64,000 nt of DNA. Source: Perognathus longimembris pacificus (Eukaryota > Chordata > Mammalia > Rodentia > Heteromyidae). The notes under the pieces are model-generated. The model saw only the letters and a program-made list of their open reading frames with translations. It did not search any database and was not told the origin of the DNA. The translations under genes were made by a program, and so were the position numbers. Within the stretch, counting starts at the first letter, position 1. Every line of letters starts with the position of its first letter. Positions 25,286-36,284 of this stretch are shown piece by piece. The stretch is from contig NC_063164.1 in NCBI RefSeq assembly GCF_023159225.1, positions 72,649,300-72,713,299 of the forward strand, in the 5' to 3' direction.

Positions 25286-25454
25286 TATGGCTGGACTCCT
25301 CTGCAGGAGAATGTTTTCACCTACTTGAAGGAAGTGCTGTGTGCCTACCTGTGGAGGGTCTGATGCAGTTCTCCAACTAGCCTGAGCCTTAGGACAACAT
25401 AATGGCTTTGTTTCAAAGATGAGACTTATAGAAGAGAGGAAAAAGAAGGGTAGC

Positions 25455-25990
25455 CTAAACATGTTAGGCTAGTCATAGCAGAAGATCACAATAGCCCAAT
25501 GAACATATGAGATGCCCTTATGAACATATGAGATGATGCTAAGTGAAATGAACTCCACATTATGGAAAAAAGTGTTATATCATTGTTGTAATTATTTTCA
25601 ACATGCCATGTGAAACTGTACCTTTTTTTCCTTATGTATTCCCTTCCTGTGGTTTCATCCCAGCTATCACTGTTTCTGATCTTAGCACTCTGTATACTGT
25701 ATATATGTGTATTATAACTAGGGAAGGGAAAGGGAATACCAAAATTGAGAAACAAAAGATAAAAAGACAAATGTTTCTAAAAGCAATCCTTACAAAGTGA
25801 TTTGGTGTAAACCAACTGTACAACTCATTGGGTCGGGTAGAAAGAAAGGAGGAGGGGCAGGTGGGGGAAAATGAGGGAGGAGGTAACAAGTTCAACAAGA
25901 AATGTACTCACTGCTTTACATAGGAAACTGTAACCCCTCTGTAATTCACTTTGACAATAAAGGGACAAATAAAAAAAATAAATTAAATTA
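25455..25990 (+). mobile_element. 5'-truncated L1 3' end
   Basis: Starts at 'gttaggctagtcatagcaga', then the 3' UTR with polypurine tract (25838-25885), ending 'cactttgacaataaaggg' and A tail. A likely imperfect TSD is agaagggtagcc (25446-25457) against agaaaggtaggc (about 25998-26009). It contains a small local duplication of 'cttatgaacatatgagatg' (25501-25535). Confidence 0.85.
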
Positions 25991-26011
25991 AAGAAAGAAA
26001 GGTAGGCAGAA

Positions 26012-26880
26012 TCTCTGTTATCAACATACCTTGGAAAGCGAAACAGGATCACTTTTACCTTCCTGTTGTAGCAAAGCTTATTTTAAGGAGAGAAATAGAA
26101 CCAACTTCTTGATTAGAGGAGTGACAAACTTGTGGACATGTTTGAAAACCATCATGATGACACATGGAACTTGTGTATGGCTCCTTTCACTCCCTTTTAA
26201 ACATTTCTTGCATATTCATTTTAGCTGAGGATAATTTATTCAACCTCTCAGATGCCTTGAATCATTAGGTACTGAGTACTTACTGGTGAAACAAAACAAG
26301 TTTTATGCTGTCATGGGGATAAATTCAAATAAAATGATACAAATTTATTCATGTATTTCTAAACATTTATACAAAACATCTCCATTGGGAATGGTCATAT
26401 GCTTGTACTTTGAAAAATATAGTTGTAGAGTCATGTCTTCTTCTAGTCTTGCTTAGGTGTAATAGGAACAGAATAGTAACAATTGTAGCTAACTAGAATG
26501 CTATAGATATTTTCATGGAGATCAGGAAGGATTTATGAGTATTTTACATGTCTGTGTAAAAAAGAACTCTAGAATCTTTGTTATTTTCTTTATGTAATAC
26601 ATGAGTGATCAAAACTGACTCAAGAAAAGGTAGAAAAACTGAATATATCAATAAAGAGAAAAAAAGAGATGCAGTTAATGCTGCACACTTAGAACAATGT
26701 TAGACATAAGTCGTTGTAGGTGATTGCAATTAATTTATTACAGAAAATGAATCTTCAAATAATAGTGTTTCAGAGTATTGAAAAAGACAGAAGACATCAG
26801 AACTCATTGTATAAATTTAGTCTCTTATTGTATCTATAAAGAGTAATAATAAAAATCCATATATTTATTTATGAATAAAT
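26012..26880. other. Gene-free AT-rich sequence
   Basis: No gene or confident repeat call. Confidence 0.45.
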
Positions 26881-26884
26881 AAGA

Positions 26885-27085
26885 ACACTAAATAAAATAT
26901 AACTCAATCAAATTCAATAACATCTTAAGAGAATAATACATCATGCTGAAGTAAGTTTTAATGAGAATAAATGCTCAATAAATATTGACCAGAAATGCAA
27001 GAACAGTTCAACTTTAGAAAAATCTATGAATGTAATTTATTAAAGACTTAAATGCCATTATTAGAAAACCAAAAATTATTGGTAA
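26885..27085 (+). mobile_element. Ancient L1 (L1M-type) ORF2 fragment
   Basis: 'taactcaatcaaattcaata', 'agagaataatacatcatg', 'ccagaaatgcaagaacagtt caac' and 'aatctatgaatgtaatttat' keep the RT-domain order of old mammalian L1 ORF2. It is too decayed to code. Confidence 0.6.
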
Positions 27086-27515
27086 CATTTAAGACTCTTT
27101 TTTTCTAACCTGAAAAGTGCAGGGCTCTATCTGGGAAATAAAAACAATTCCAAGTATTTCACAGAGGAATTTAACTTAGGAAATTGGTTATTCTCAAAAT
27201 ATACACTTTTCTGTTTCTTTTCCTGATGAATATTTAAAAGCATTAATTGACTTTAGAAAGCTCACCATAAGATTTCAAGACTACCAGAGTTTCCAGGAAA
27301 TAAGGAACTTCTTACTAACATCATACTTAGGACTGTAGGAAATCAGAGCTTCTGGTAAGTGCTGACTGCTGGACTGAATTGGTAGACTTAGGAGAAAAGC
27401 CAGGGTTTGCTGAGAAACCTAACACCTACCAAAATTTAATAATTTACTTACTATTGCTGAAGGGCTAGCAATGGCTCCTTATTTCTTCTTGGTTCTTAGA
27501 TCTTACAAAAGTACT

Positions 27516-27519
<4 letters not shown>

Positions 27520-27556
<37 letters not shown>

Positions 27557-27746
27557 GCCAGTCCTGGGCCTTGGACTCAGGGCCTGAGCACTGTCCCTGG
27601 CTTCTTCCGGCTCAAGACTAGCACTCTGCCACTTGAGCCACAGCGCCGCTTCTGGCCGTTTTCTGTATATGTGGTGCTGGGGAATCGAACCTAGGGCCTC
27701 GTGTATCCGAGGCAGGCACTCTTGCCACTAGGCTATATCCCCAGCC
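27520..27746 (-). mobile_element. IDL-Geo SINE, antisense, long tail, 15-bp TSD
   Basis: A long T-run (to 27555, about 36 nt) followed by the complete Geo and ID monomers. The TSD acaaaagtacttctt is perfect at 27505-27519 and 27747-27761. The long uninterrupted tail and good consensus match suggest a recent insertion. Confidence 0.96.
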
Positions 27747-27761
27747 ACAAAAGTACTTCTT

Positions 27762-28224
27762 GTTGGTGTAATTCAATCAGAAACTTGTAGGCAAAAATAA
27801 TTTAGAAATATTATTCTAAGGCTTCGCTGTACTATGCAGAAAATTTCAAAGGGAATTGGAATTGTATTCATATGGAAAGAAAATTCACAAAATTTACAGC
27901 AATCCTTTCTATGAATGATGATAGAGTAAGAATAAACCTGTTCAAGATAGAAACATAAGGAAGATAAGCAACAGAGTGACTTCTAGGAAACTTCTAGGAA
28001 ATCAGATGAAATAGTAAAGAAATTATACTCTTAATACAATATATATTTGTACTATAATATACTTATTTAATAGTATGAGTAGTATAATTATATGTAATAT
28101 AACATAAACAATGGAGTATAATAAGAAAAGTGAACAATAAAGCAGCCAAACTTCATGAAAAATGAAAGAGCCCATATAAAAGAAAGAATTAGTAGTCAAA
28201 ATATTTCCAGAATTGCCTTTGGGT
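27762..28224. other. AT-rich sequence, nothing recognised
   Basis: No gene seen. There may be decayed L1, but it could not be supported. Confidence 0.4.
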
Positions 28225-28312
28225 TGAGGGTTGTGGGTTGGTACATTGCTTTCTTAGCATGCACAGGGCTTGAGTTCAATTCCTAGCACCATAGAGAACA
28301 TAAAAAAAGAAA
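28225..28312 (+). mobile_element. ID-like tRNA-derived SINE monomer
   Basis: 'gttgtgggttggtacattgc' followed by 'gggcttgagttcaattccta gcacca' gives the A-box-like and B-box parts of an ID monomer, with an A-rich tail ('aaaaaaagaaagt'). Confidence 0.7.
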
Positions 28313-28409
28313 GTATACTTAAAAAGAAGTTTTTTAATTATTTAAAAGAACAAAATTAAAATAAGAAAATAAGTGTACAATATAAAATAAATCATAGGAA
28401 ACATTTTAA

Positions 28410-29045
28410 AAATGAATATGAATAAAGAACTTCTGTTGTCAAGGAAGTAAAAGCGTAAATCAAAATGAGAGACTCAATTTTTATGTTAAGATGAAATATA
28501 TTGATAATATATTTAGTGTTTATCATTTAGGACTTATGTGTGAAGAAACACATGTTGTTACACTTGTGATCCTATTAGATGTAAGCATAACATTTTCTAA
28601 GAGAAATTTATGTTTGTGTAAGCATATGTATATAGTCAGCATTTATCCTAGATCTAATCAATAGGAAATTTACTCATGCAAAGATATGCATATAAAAGGA
28701 TGATAACAGAAAAAGCTTTTCTACCAAATGGAAAATTTCAAAGTGTCTATGAGAAGGGTGATGTTTAAGTTAACAATGGCTTAAATATATTGGAAAATAT
28801 TATTCAATCATTAAAAAGAATGTGCTATACCTTTTTGAACCAACTTGGACATATTCTGATTATATATTGTTGAGTGAAGGGATAAGATTCCAAGCAGTCC
28901 ATGAAATGATTTCCTTTATGTTAAAAAGCATATATTTGCATATTTTTCTGTATATTAGGAAATGATTTGACAAAAGGTGATAAATGAGATCATTTTATCT
29001 GCTAAAATTTATTGCTATTGGGAAGGAGAGTAAGATGGGAGTATA
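28410..29045 (+). mobile_element. Ancient L1 (L1M-type) ORF2 C-terminal remnant
   Basis: 'aatattattcaatcattaaa aagaatg', 'gaaccaacttggacat' and 'gttgagtgaagggataagat tccaagcagtcc' match the order of the end of old L1 ORF2. No open frame. Confidence 0.55.
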
Positions 29046-29057
29046 AAAAGCCTTTTC

Positions 29058-29283
29058 AGCTGGATGCTGGTGGCTCACCCTTTAATCCTAACTACTCAGA
29101 ATGCTGAGATCTGAGGATCACGGTTCAAAGCCAGCCCAGGCAAGAAAGTCTGTGAGACTCTTACCTCCAATTAACCACCAGAAAACTGGTTCAAAGTTTG
29201 AGAGTGTTAGCCTTGAGCAGAAGAGCTCAGGGACAGTATCCAGCACTGAGTTCAAGCCCCACGAATGATTCTCCCCCCCCCCA
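29058..29283 (+). mobile_element. Composite SINE (B1-like + Geo)
   Basis: 'cagctggatgctggtggctc accc' B1-like head, 'gagactcttacctccaatta' linker, and a Geo half ending 'gagttcaagcccc' before a C-rich stretch. Confidence 0.85.
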
Positions 29284-29289
29284 AAGTCT

Positions 29290-30010
29290 TTCCTTTCTTA
29301 TTCTTTAAAATTTTTGTTTGAAATTTCACAAATAAGAAGGCAATAATCATGTAATTGCTAAAATGTAGAAGCAGTCAAATTCTCCAGTTCTTTTCATGCT
29401 GTTTTCAATGTATAACTTGTATAGCTTTTAGAAACATGTCATTTTTATTTTATTTTCTAAAAATTATATATTCTTAAGGCATACACTATGATATTTATTG
29501 TGAAATATTTACTGCAGTTAGGCAAATTAGCATATTCTTAATATGTTGCTTATAAAAGTATTTATTTATCCATATAAAGCTAATCATTAGAAGCTAAACA
29601 CTTGAGAAAGAAGGAAGAAAATACAACAGAAAATGAAAGATAAAAGCAAATGAAAAGAATGATTACTGTAGTATTAGTTCTGTATAAATGTACTTCCCTT
29701 GGTAACACCATTGTTGTTTCCTTGAAAATACAAGATTATACAGAAAGCAAGATTTTTCAGGGCAGATAAAATAACTTATCTAAATTTAAACTCTCACCTT
29801 CTATCTTGTAGCTTAATAGGGTCCAATTATGGTTGAATTGAAAAGTCCCTTAACAGGTCAGATTCAATAAATGTCCTATACCTTCATAAAATTGGAGGAA
29901 AGGACACAGAAGACAGTATCTTTTCATCAATATCAGATGAATAACCATTGATATCTTCTTAGTCATTTACATTGTCTATAAATCAAATGAAATTGCATAT
30001 ATGAGATTTT
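29290..30010. other. Gene-free AT-rich sequence
   Basis: No recognisable gene, RNA or repeat. Confidence 0.45.
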
Positions 30011-30017
30011 TGCCTGA

Positions 30018-30100
30018 GTGTGTGAGTGTGTGTGTGTGTGTGTGTGTGTCTGTCTGTCTGTCTGCCTGTCTGTCTGAATGTGAGTATAGGTATGTGTGTC
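30018..30100 (+). repeat. (TG)n(TCTG)n compound microsatellite
   Basis: About 14 TG units are followed by TCTG/TGCC repeats (tctgtctgtctgtctgcctg). Confidence 0.95.
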
Positions 30101-30517
30101 TGTGTTGATGGGAAAGGACTTGAGGAGTCTCAAATTAATGTGAAAAATAAGAAGACAAAATACCTGGTGATATTTAAGAAGAATAAAAGTAGGCACTTAC
30201 ACATGCCAGATTCTGAGACCAATTATAAAGCTAAAATAATTGTAGTAGAGTTGTGCTAGTTCCAAATTAGATGGAAAATTTAAATGAACAAAACTGACAG
30301 CCAAGAAAATGAACCAATATATAATAAGCATATTGTACCGAATCAGTGGCAAAAGATGAAATAGTTATTAATGCCTGGCAACGATACAATAAGATAGCTT
30401 AAAATTAGTAAAAATAAGCTTCAGAGGAATTGAAATTTTAAGCTGCTAGATAAATACCTTTATGAAACTGGACTTTTGAAGGACCTTTAAACATTCTACT
30501 CAAAAAGGTGGAATCAG

Positions 30518-30594
30518 CTAGTGCTGTGGCTCAATTGGTAGAACACACTGCCTAGCAATTACAAGGTCTTAAGTTCAAATCTCAGTAAAGAGAG
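30518..30594 (+). mobile_element. Simple tRNA-like SINE monomer
   Basis: A ~75-bp unit with A box 'gtggctcaattggtagaac' and B box 'ggtcttaagttcaaatctc' at normal tRNA spacing. Its head resembles the Geo half of IDL-Geo (gctgtggctcaagtggcaga). It is not a functional tRNA gene: no consistent cloverleaf or acceptor stem could be drawn. Confidence 0.6.
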
Positions 30595-30638
30595 ATGGGT
30601 GGTGAGAGAAGGAGAGAAGGAGAGAGAGATAAAAAGAA

Positions 30639-30672
<34 letters not shown>

Positions 30673-30676
30673 GAGG
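30595..30676 (+). repeat. (GA)n-rich microsatellite
   Basis: Imperfect purine repeat including uninterrupted GA runs at 30639-30672, directly after the SINE tail. Confidence 0.9.
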
Positions 30677-31227
30677 CTATAATCAAAAGTGGAAGAAACA
30701 TGATTCTCATGCCTCAGAATACACATGTATGCTATTATGCCAAGCTTGACTTCTTAGAGGACCAAAATACTTCTCCATAGCAAAGAAAATATAATCATTA
30801 AAAAAAATCAAAGGGAAAACTGGAAAATGCGTTTATCTCATGAGCTAAAGAATCATTATTCTTAATGAAAGAACAATTATTTGTTGTCAGTTATAACAAA
30901 TCAGTAGGCAAACAAATATAAATTACTCAGTAGATATTAAACCAAAGACATGAATAGTAAAATCATGAATGAAGAAATAAAAATGGCTAGTAAGTATTAA
31001 AGAATATTTTATGCTGGTTGTTAAAAATGAAGGAAACCATATAATGAATGTTTTATTATTTATATATTCCAGTCTTTCAAAGAAGTATCAAGGTGTTTAC
31101 AAATGTGTTTTATTATAAAAGATAAAACATTAAAAAGATGAAAATTTTTAGCAAATGCAAAAGACAAGGAGAAACAAAAACAGCAAAATGAATAGAAATT
31201 CAAATCAGATGAAAAAAATTCTTATGG

Positions 31228-31415
31228 GGGGTTGGGAATGTGGCTTAGTGGTAAAGTGCTTGCTTAGTATGCACAAAGCCTTGGTTCAATTCTTTAGCAC
31301 ATAAACAGAAAAAGCTGCAAGTGGCACTGTGGCTCAAGTCGTAGAGCACTAGTCTTGAGCAAAAAGAAGCCAGAGACTGTGCTAAGGCCCTGAGTCTCAA
31401 GACCCGGAACTAGCA

Positions 31416-31451
<36 letters not shown>

Positions 31452-31452
31452 A
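31228..31452 (+). mobile_element. IDL-Geo SINE with (AAC)n tail
   Basis: ID monomer ('gttgggaatgtggcttagtg') and Geo monomer ('gcaagtggcactgtggctca'), ending in 'actagc' and an (AAC)n run of about 33 bp at 31419-31451. Confidence 0.9.
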
Positions 31453-31489
31453 ATCACCCCCCACTCCACCCCACAAAAAAACATTTTTA

Positions 31490-32683
31490 GTATAGGTTTC
31501 TCAAAGAAGTAAGTCCAACAGAAACTTCCTAGTAGGAAACATAACAACATGTGTATATGTGGGGTTTAAGGTTTTCTTGTAAAATTAGTTTACATTATTT
31601 ATGCACAGATAGATTTCACTGCTACATTTCGACACCTATTTACTATTAACCTTACCTCCTTTATCTCTGTGTTTTCTAATTCATATGATTTCTTTACGAA
31701 ATCCAAGATCTGCAGTTGGCAAGCAGGAAATTCAGGAGAGCCAAAGGTAAGAATTCCAGTCTAATTCCAAGGACCTGAGAGCCAGAAGAATTAATGGTAT
31801 GTGTTCTATTTTAGGTTCAAGTCCAAAAAGACAGGAGAAAACCAGTGTCATCAGCCAAAGACAGGCTAGAGAAAGAATTCTTTCTTGCTTTTTTTTATGT
31901 TTCTTCAACAGATCTTCAATAGATTATATGAAGCCCTTCCACACTGGGAAAGGAAATCTGTTTTACTGAACGAAGTGAGATTTTATCTCATCCTGAAACA
32001 GCTCCATAAATCTAGAAATAATGACTCATGAAGTATCTGGAACATTCTGACTCACTGAAGTTGACACACAATATTAACTATCAAACTAGTCAACTGTTCA
32101 TTTTTGTGGCTATGTGACATGCAACATGATTATAGACTTTCAATTTAAAAATTGAAAAGTAGCCCAAGTTGCAAGAATAAGATCTGTGGTGAGCAACTAT
32201 TACAGTGAATATGTGTTGTTACACTATCCTAAAAGTAAATTTAGTAAATTGAAAAGGAAATTCTAGAAGCTTTATTAGTTAATCTGTAATGGTCTTTTTG
32301 ACATTTATGTATAAAAGTAAAATATTGCTTTGTTGACTTTGAAGGATGAATTGCATCTTACACTGACCTTCAACTTATGTTAAGGCAGCACTGTGTGCAA
32401 ACTTGGTGTTCTAAAAGTTTGACAGTGGCTAGTTGAATACTCAAAATTATGTTATCCACTTCAAATTTGAATTATTTGAAAGATACTGTTATAGCTTTAA
32501 TCTTGTAAGAATTAAACTTTTAATTAATATCTCACTGTTATTAATGGCATGTCTACACTTTTACAAACATGATGAAAATTTGCACAAGAGTCAAGTTTAC
32601 AACTGAGTCCTACCATTCAAGGGCAGCTGTTTTTGTAGCTCCTTCATTCTCATTTGATGGTTGGTAATTGAGTGCCTTTAGTT
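31490..32683. other. Gene-free unique sequence
   Basis: No gene, RNA gene or repeat recognised. AT-rich with scattered stops in all frames. Confidence 0.5.
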
Positions 32684-32700
32684 GTATTTGAATATTTTTT
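32684..32700 (+). repeat. Left TSD of the 5'-inverted L1
   Basis: gtatttgaatatttttt, repeated at 35792-35808 (17/17). Confidence 0.95.
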
Positions 32701-33211
32701 TTTCTCAAATTTTTATTTTCAAACTGACGTACAGAGAGGTTACAGTATCATACGTTGGGCATTGGATACATTTCTTGTACTGTTTGTTGCCTTGTCCCTC
32801 ATGCCCCCCTCCCTCCCCCCCTTACCCTCCCCCCCGCCCAGATGTTCAGTTCACTTACACCAAACAGTTTTGCAAGTATTGCTTTTGTAGTTATTTCTCT
32901 TTTTTTACCCTGTGTCTCTCGAATTTGGTATTCCCTTTGAATTTCCTACTTCCAATACCAGTAAACACGGTTTCCAATATACTCAGATAAGATTACAGAG
33001 ATAGTGTAGGTACAAACATAGGAGGGTGATACAAAACATCATCAATAATAGAAACTACACATATACATAGGACGTTGAAAGTAGTTATAACTGTGATATA
33101 TCACTTGTTTCCATATCATGGAGTTCATTTCACTTAGCATCATCTTATGTGTTCCTAAGGGTATAGCTATTGGGCCTTGTGATGCTCTGCTATGGCTTGC
33201 CTAAACCTGTA

Positions 33212-34541
33212 CTAATTATTCCCAATAAGGGAGGCCATAGAGTCCATGTTTCTTTGGGTCTGGCTCACTTCACTTAGTATAACTTTTTCCAAGTCCTTCC
33301 ATTTCCTTACAAATGGAACAATGTCATTCTTTCTGATAGAGGCATAAAATTCCATTGTGTAAATGTACCACATTTTCCTGATCCATTCATCTATGGAGGG
33401 GCATCTGGGTTGGTTCCAGCTTCTCGCTATGACAAATTGTGCTGCGATGAACATTGTTGTGCTGGTGGCATTACTGTGATTTTGTTTGTGGTCTTTTGGA
33501 TAGATACCCAACAGTGGGGCTGCTGGGTCATAGGGGAGTTCTATATTGAGCCTTCTGAGGAATCTCCATACTGCTTGCCAGAGTGGCTGAACCAGTTTAC
33601 ATTCCCACCAACAATGAAGTAGGGTTCCCTTTTGGCCACATCCCCTCCAACAATTGTTATTATTAGTTTTCTTGATATATGACATTCTTGCTGGGGTGAG
33701 ATGGAATCTCAATGTTGTTTTGATTTGCATTTCCTTTATGGCCAGTGATGTAGAGCATTTTTTCATATGTCTATTGGCCATTCTCATTTCCTCATCAGAG
33801 AAGTTTCTTTGTAAGTCTTTAGCCCACTTGATGAGGGGGCTGTTGGTTCTTTGCAGTTTTGTTTTGGAAGAAGGTAATTTTTTTAGTTCTGCATATATTT
33901 TAGAGATGAGGCCTTTGTCTGTTGAATGTCCCGTAAAGATTTTCTCCCAGTCTGTGGGCTTTCTGTTTATCTTGAGAGCTATGTCCTTTGCCGTGCAGAA
34001 GCTCTGGAGTTTGATGCAATCCCATTTGTCCAACCTTTCTTTGATTTGTAGCCTTTCAGGGTCTTTGTTAAGGAAGTTCTGTCCTGTGCCAAGGAGCCCA
34101 AGTGTTTCTCCTACTCCTTCCTTTAGTGTCTTCAGGGTGCCTGTTTTGATTTCAAGGTCTTTAATCCATTTGGAATTGATTTTGGTGCAGGGTGATATAT
34201 AAGGATCTAGTTTTAGTTTGTTGCATGTGTTGAGCCAGTTTTGCCAGCACCACGTGTTAAAGAGGCTATCTTTCTTCCATACTATTGTTTTAGCTCCTTT
34301 ATCAAAGATTAAGTAGGCATAGTTCTGTGGGTTTAATTCTGGGTCTTCAATTCTGTTCCATTGGTCTTCAGGCCTGTTCCGGTGCCAATACCAAGCTGTT
34401 TTTATTACTATAGCTTTATAATACAGCTTGAAGTTGGGTATTGTAATTCCTCCAGCACTGTTCTTTCTGCTTAGGAGTGTTTTTGCTATTCTAGGTCTTT
34501 TATTGTTCCATATGAATTTCTGGATTGCTTCCTCTATTTCA
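33212..34541 (-). pseudogene. L1 ORF2 C-terminal half (open, 5'-inverted copy)
   Basis: About 443 codons without a stop encode the ORF2p segment after the RT core. It begins with '[20 protein letters not shown]' and includes the thumb-like '[20 protein letters not shown]' block. Near the C-terminus is the cysteine motif of L1 ORF2p, [18 protein letters not shown] (C-x3-C, H-x4-C), followed by '[20 protein letters not shown]'. It ends '...MASLIGNN' and the 3' UTR follows. In the intact protein this region aids nucleic-acid binding and reverse transcription. The start is the inversion breakpoint, not a true start codon, so no functional product is expected. Confidence 0.95.
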
Positions 34542-35797
34542 TTTTGCAAACCTTTATGCCAACAAATTCGAGAACTTGGAAGAAATGGATGATTTCCTAG
34601 AAAAAATTGATACCCCCAAACTCAACTATGAAGACTTAAACCTTCTAAACAGACCCATATCCAGTATTGAAATAGAAACAGCAATAAATGATCTCCCATC
34701 CAAGAAAAGCCCAGGTCCAGATGGATTCACTGCAGAATTCTACAAGGCCTTCAAAACAGAACTCACTCCAATATTTCTCAAACTCTTCAATGAAATTGAA
34801 AGAGAACGTTCACTGCCAGACTCATTTTATGAAGCCAGTATAACCCTCATCCCAAAACCAGGCAGAGACTCATCACGGAAAGAGGACTACAGACCAATCT
34901 CCCTGATGAACATAGATGCAAAAATTCTCAACAAAATTCTGGCCAATCGACTTCAACAAGTCATCAAAAAAATCATACACCACGATCAAACTGGATTCAT
35001 CCCAGGGATGCAAAGCTGGTTTAATATACGCAAGTCAATTAATATAATCCACCACATCAACCGGAGCAAGGTAAAGAACCACATGGTTTTATCACTGGAT
35101 GCGGAAAAAGCGTTCGATAAAATCCAGCACCCATTTATGCTAAAAGCCCTGGAAAAACTGGGATTCCAGGGAACATTCCTGAATATAATCAAGGCAGTTT
35201 ATGACAAACCAACAGCAAGCATAACTCTAAATGGTGAAAAACTAAAGCCATTCCCTTTAAAATCAGGAACAAGGCAGGGATGTCCACTCTCTCCCCTGCT
35301 CTTCAACATAGTACTAGAATTCCTAGCCAGAGCAATTAGGCAAGAAGAGAATATAAAGGGGATCCAAATAGGAAAAGATGAAGTTAAACTTTCTCTCTTC
35401 GCAGATGACATGATCCTATACCTAAAGAATCCCATAGACTCTACCCCCAAGCTACTAGAGCTGATACAAAACTTTGGCAAAGTTGCAGGATATAAAATAA
35501 ACCTTCAAAAATCAACGGCCTTTCTCTATGCTAACAACCCGAAGACCGAGGCTGAAATCAGGAAAGCAACTCCTTTTGCAATAGCCCCCAAAAACATAAA
35601 ATACCTAGGAATAACCTTAACCAAAGAAGTGAAAGACCTCTTTGAAGAGAACTTTAAAAGCTTGAAAAATGAAATTAAGTCAGAACTAAGAAAATGGAAA
35701 AACCTCCCATGCTCCTGGATTGGGAGGATTAATATAATCAAAATGGCAATATTGCCAAAGGCTATCTACAAATTCAATGCAATACCCATTAGTATTT
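34541..35797 (+). pseudogene. L1 ORF2 reverse-transcriptase segment (open, inverted)
   Basis: About 415 codons from the linker before the RT ('[20 protein letters not shown]') through the fingers and palm to '[16 protein letters not shown]'. RT landmarks are visible: '[15 protein letters not shown]', '[10 protein letters not shown]...[13 protein letters not shown]', '[12 protein letters not shown]', '[19 protein letters not shown]' and the catalytic FADDM (35398-35412, both aspartates present). There is no internal stop. It is separated by inversion from the rest of ORF2, so it cannot make a complete protein. Confidence 0.95.
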
Positions 35798-35808
35798 GAA
35801 TATTTTTT
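35792..35808 (+). repeat. Right TSD of the 5'-inverted L1
   Basis: gtatttgaatatttttt, identical to 32684-32700. The preceding few L1 bases (agtat) overlap it by microhomology. Confidence 0.95.
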
Positions 35809-35817
35809 AACTGTATT

Positions 35818-35887
35818 TTTTTGGTCTTTTCTTTTTTGGTACTGAGGATCAGGCAAGTGCTTTGCCACTGAGCTACATCCCAGCCCG
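35818..35887 (-). mobile_element. ID-like SINE fragment, antisense
   Basis: 'ggtactgaggatcaggcaag tgctttgccactgagctaca tcccagcccg' is the reverse complement of an ID monomer head. Confidence 0.75.
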
Positions 35888-35889
35888 TG

Positions 35890-36268
35890 TTTAAATATTT
35901 TTTATCCTCGTCCTCTTAAAGCATGGAATCAGAGTCAATTTTTATGTATAGGTCAAAGAGACAGGACTCTCAGGGATTCAAACGACAAGTTATTCATTTC
36001 AAATATCCCCTTCATTTCCATGATTTGGAATGCTGTTTGGGGCTTGGTTCATGAACCCACTATCAGAAAGCCTTTGGGGTCTTGAGGTATCATACTACTT
36101 ATCCAAGTTTGTTTCACGTAATATGATTGTGTGAGTCAACTTCCGGTTACTGTAACAAATACTTGGAATAATCAACTTATAAATGGAAAAGACTTATTTC
36201 GGCTCATGATTTTGGAGGTTTCAGTCCATTATCAACTGCTCCTTTGCTTTGGATCTATCATAAGGCAA
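35890..36268. other. Unique sequence, nothing recognised
   Basis: No gene or repeat recognised. Confidence 0.45.
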
Positions 36269-36284
36269 CAAAAAGTGTGGTGGA

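Larger units (their letters stand above)
30190..31200 (+). mobile_element. Ancient L1 (L1M-type) ORF2 region, interrupted
   Basis: 'ggcacttacacatgccagat', 'aattataaagctaaaataat', 'tgacagccaagaaaatgaac' and 'gacatgaatagtaaaatcat...aaataaaaatggctag' follow the order of old L1 ORF2 between the RT and C-terminal regions. It is interrupted by the tRNA-like SINE at 30518 and the GA repeat at 30595. Confidence 0.55.
32701..35797 (-). mobile_element. Young L1 with 5' inversion (twin priming)
   Basis: A ~3.1-kb non-LTR retrotransposon copy. From the left, a T-run and 3' UTR in antisense (32701-33211, with the polypurine tract seen as C-rich 32799-32841) lead into the ORF2 C-terminus in antisense. At 34541-34544 the orientation flips and the preceding part of ORF2 (RT region) runs in sense to 35797. 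In the element, the two parts are separated by only about 15 missing bases (around the 'PTQFF' codons, judged from the L1 copy at 50985-51000). A perfect 17-bp TSD encloses the whole. Both ORF2 parts are open, so the insertion is recent. It lacks EN, ORF1 and 5' UTR. Confidence 0.96.

Noticed and set aside
33654..34202. A 182-codon plus-strand frame
   Set aside because: It is the reverse strand of the intact L1 ORF2 C-terminal frame.
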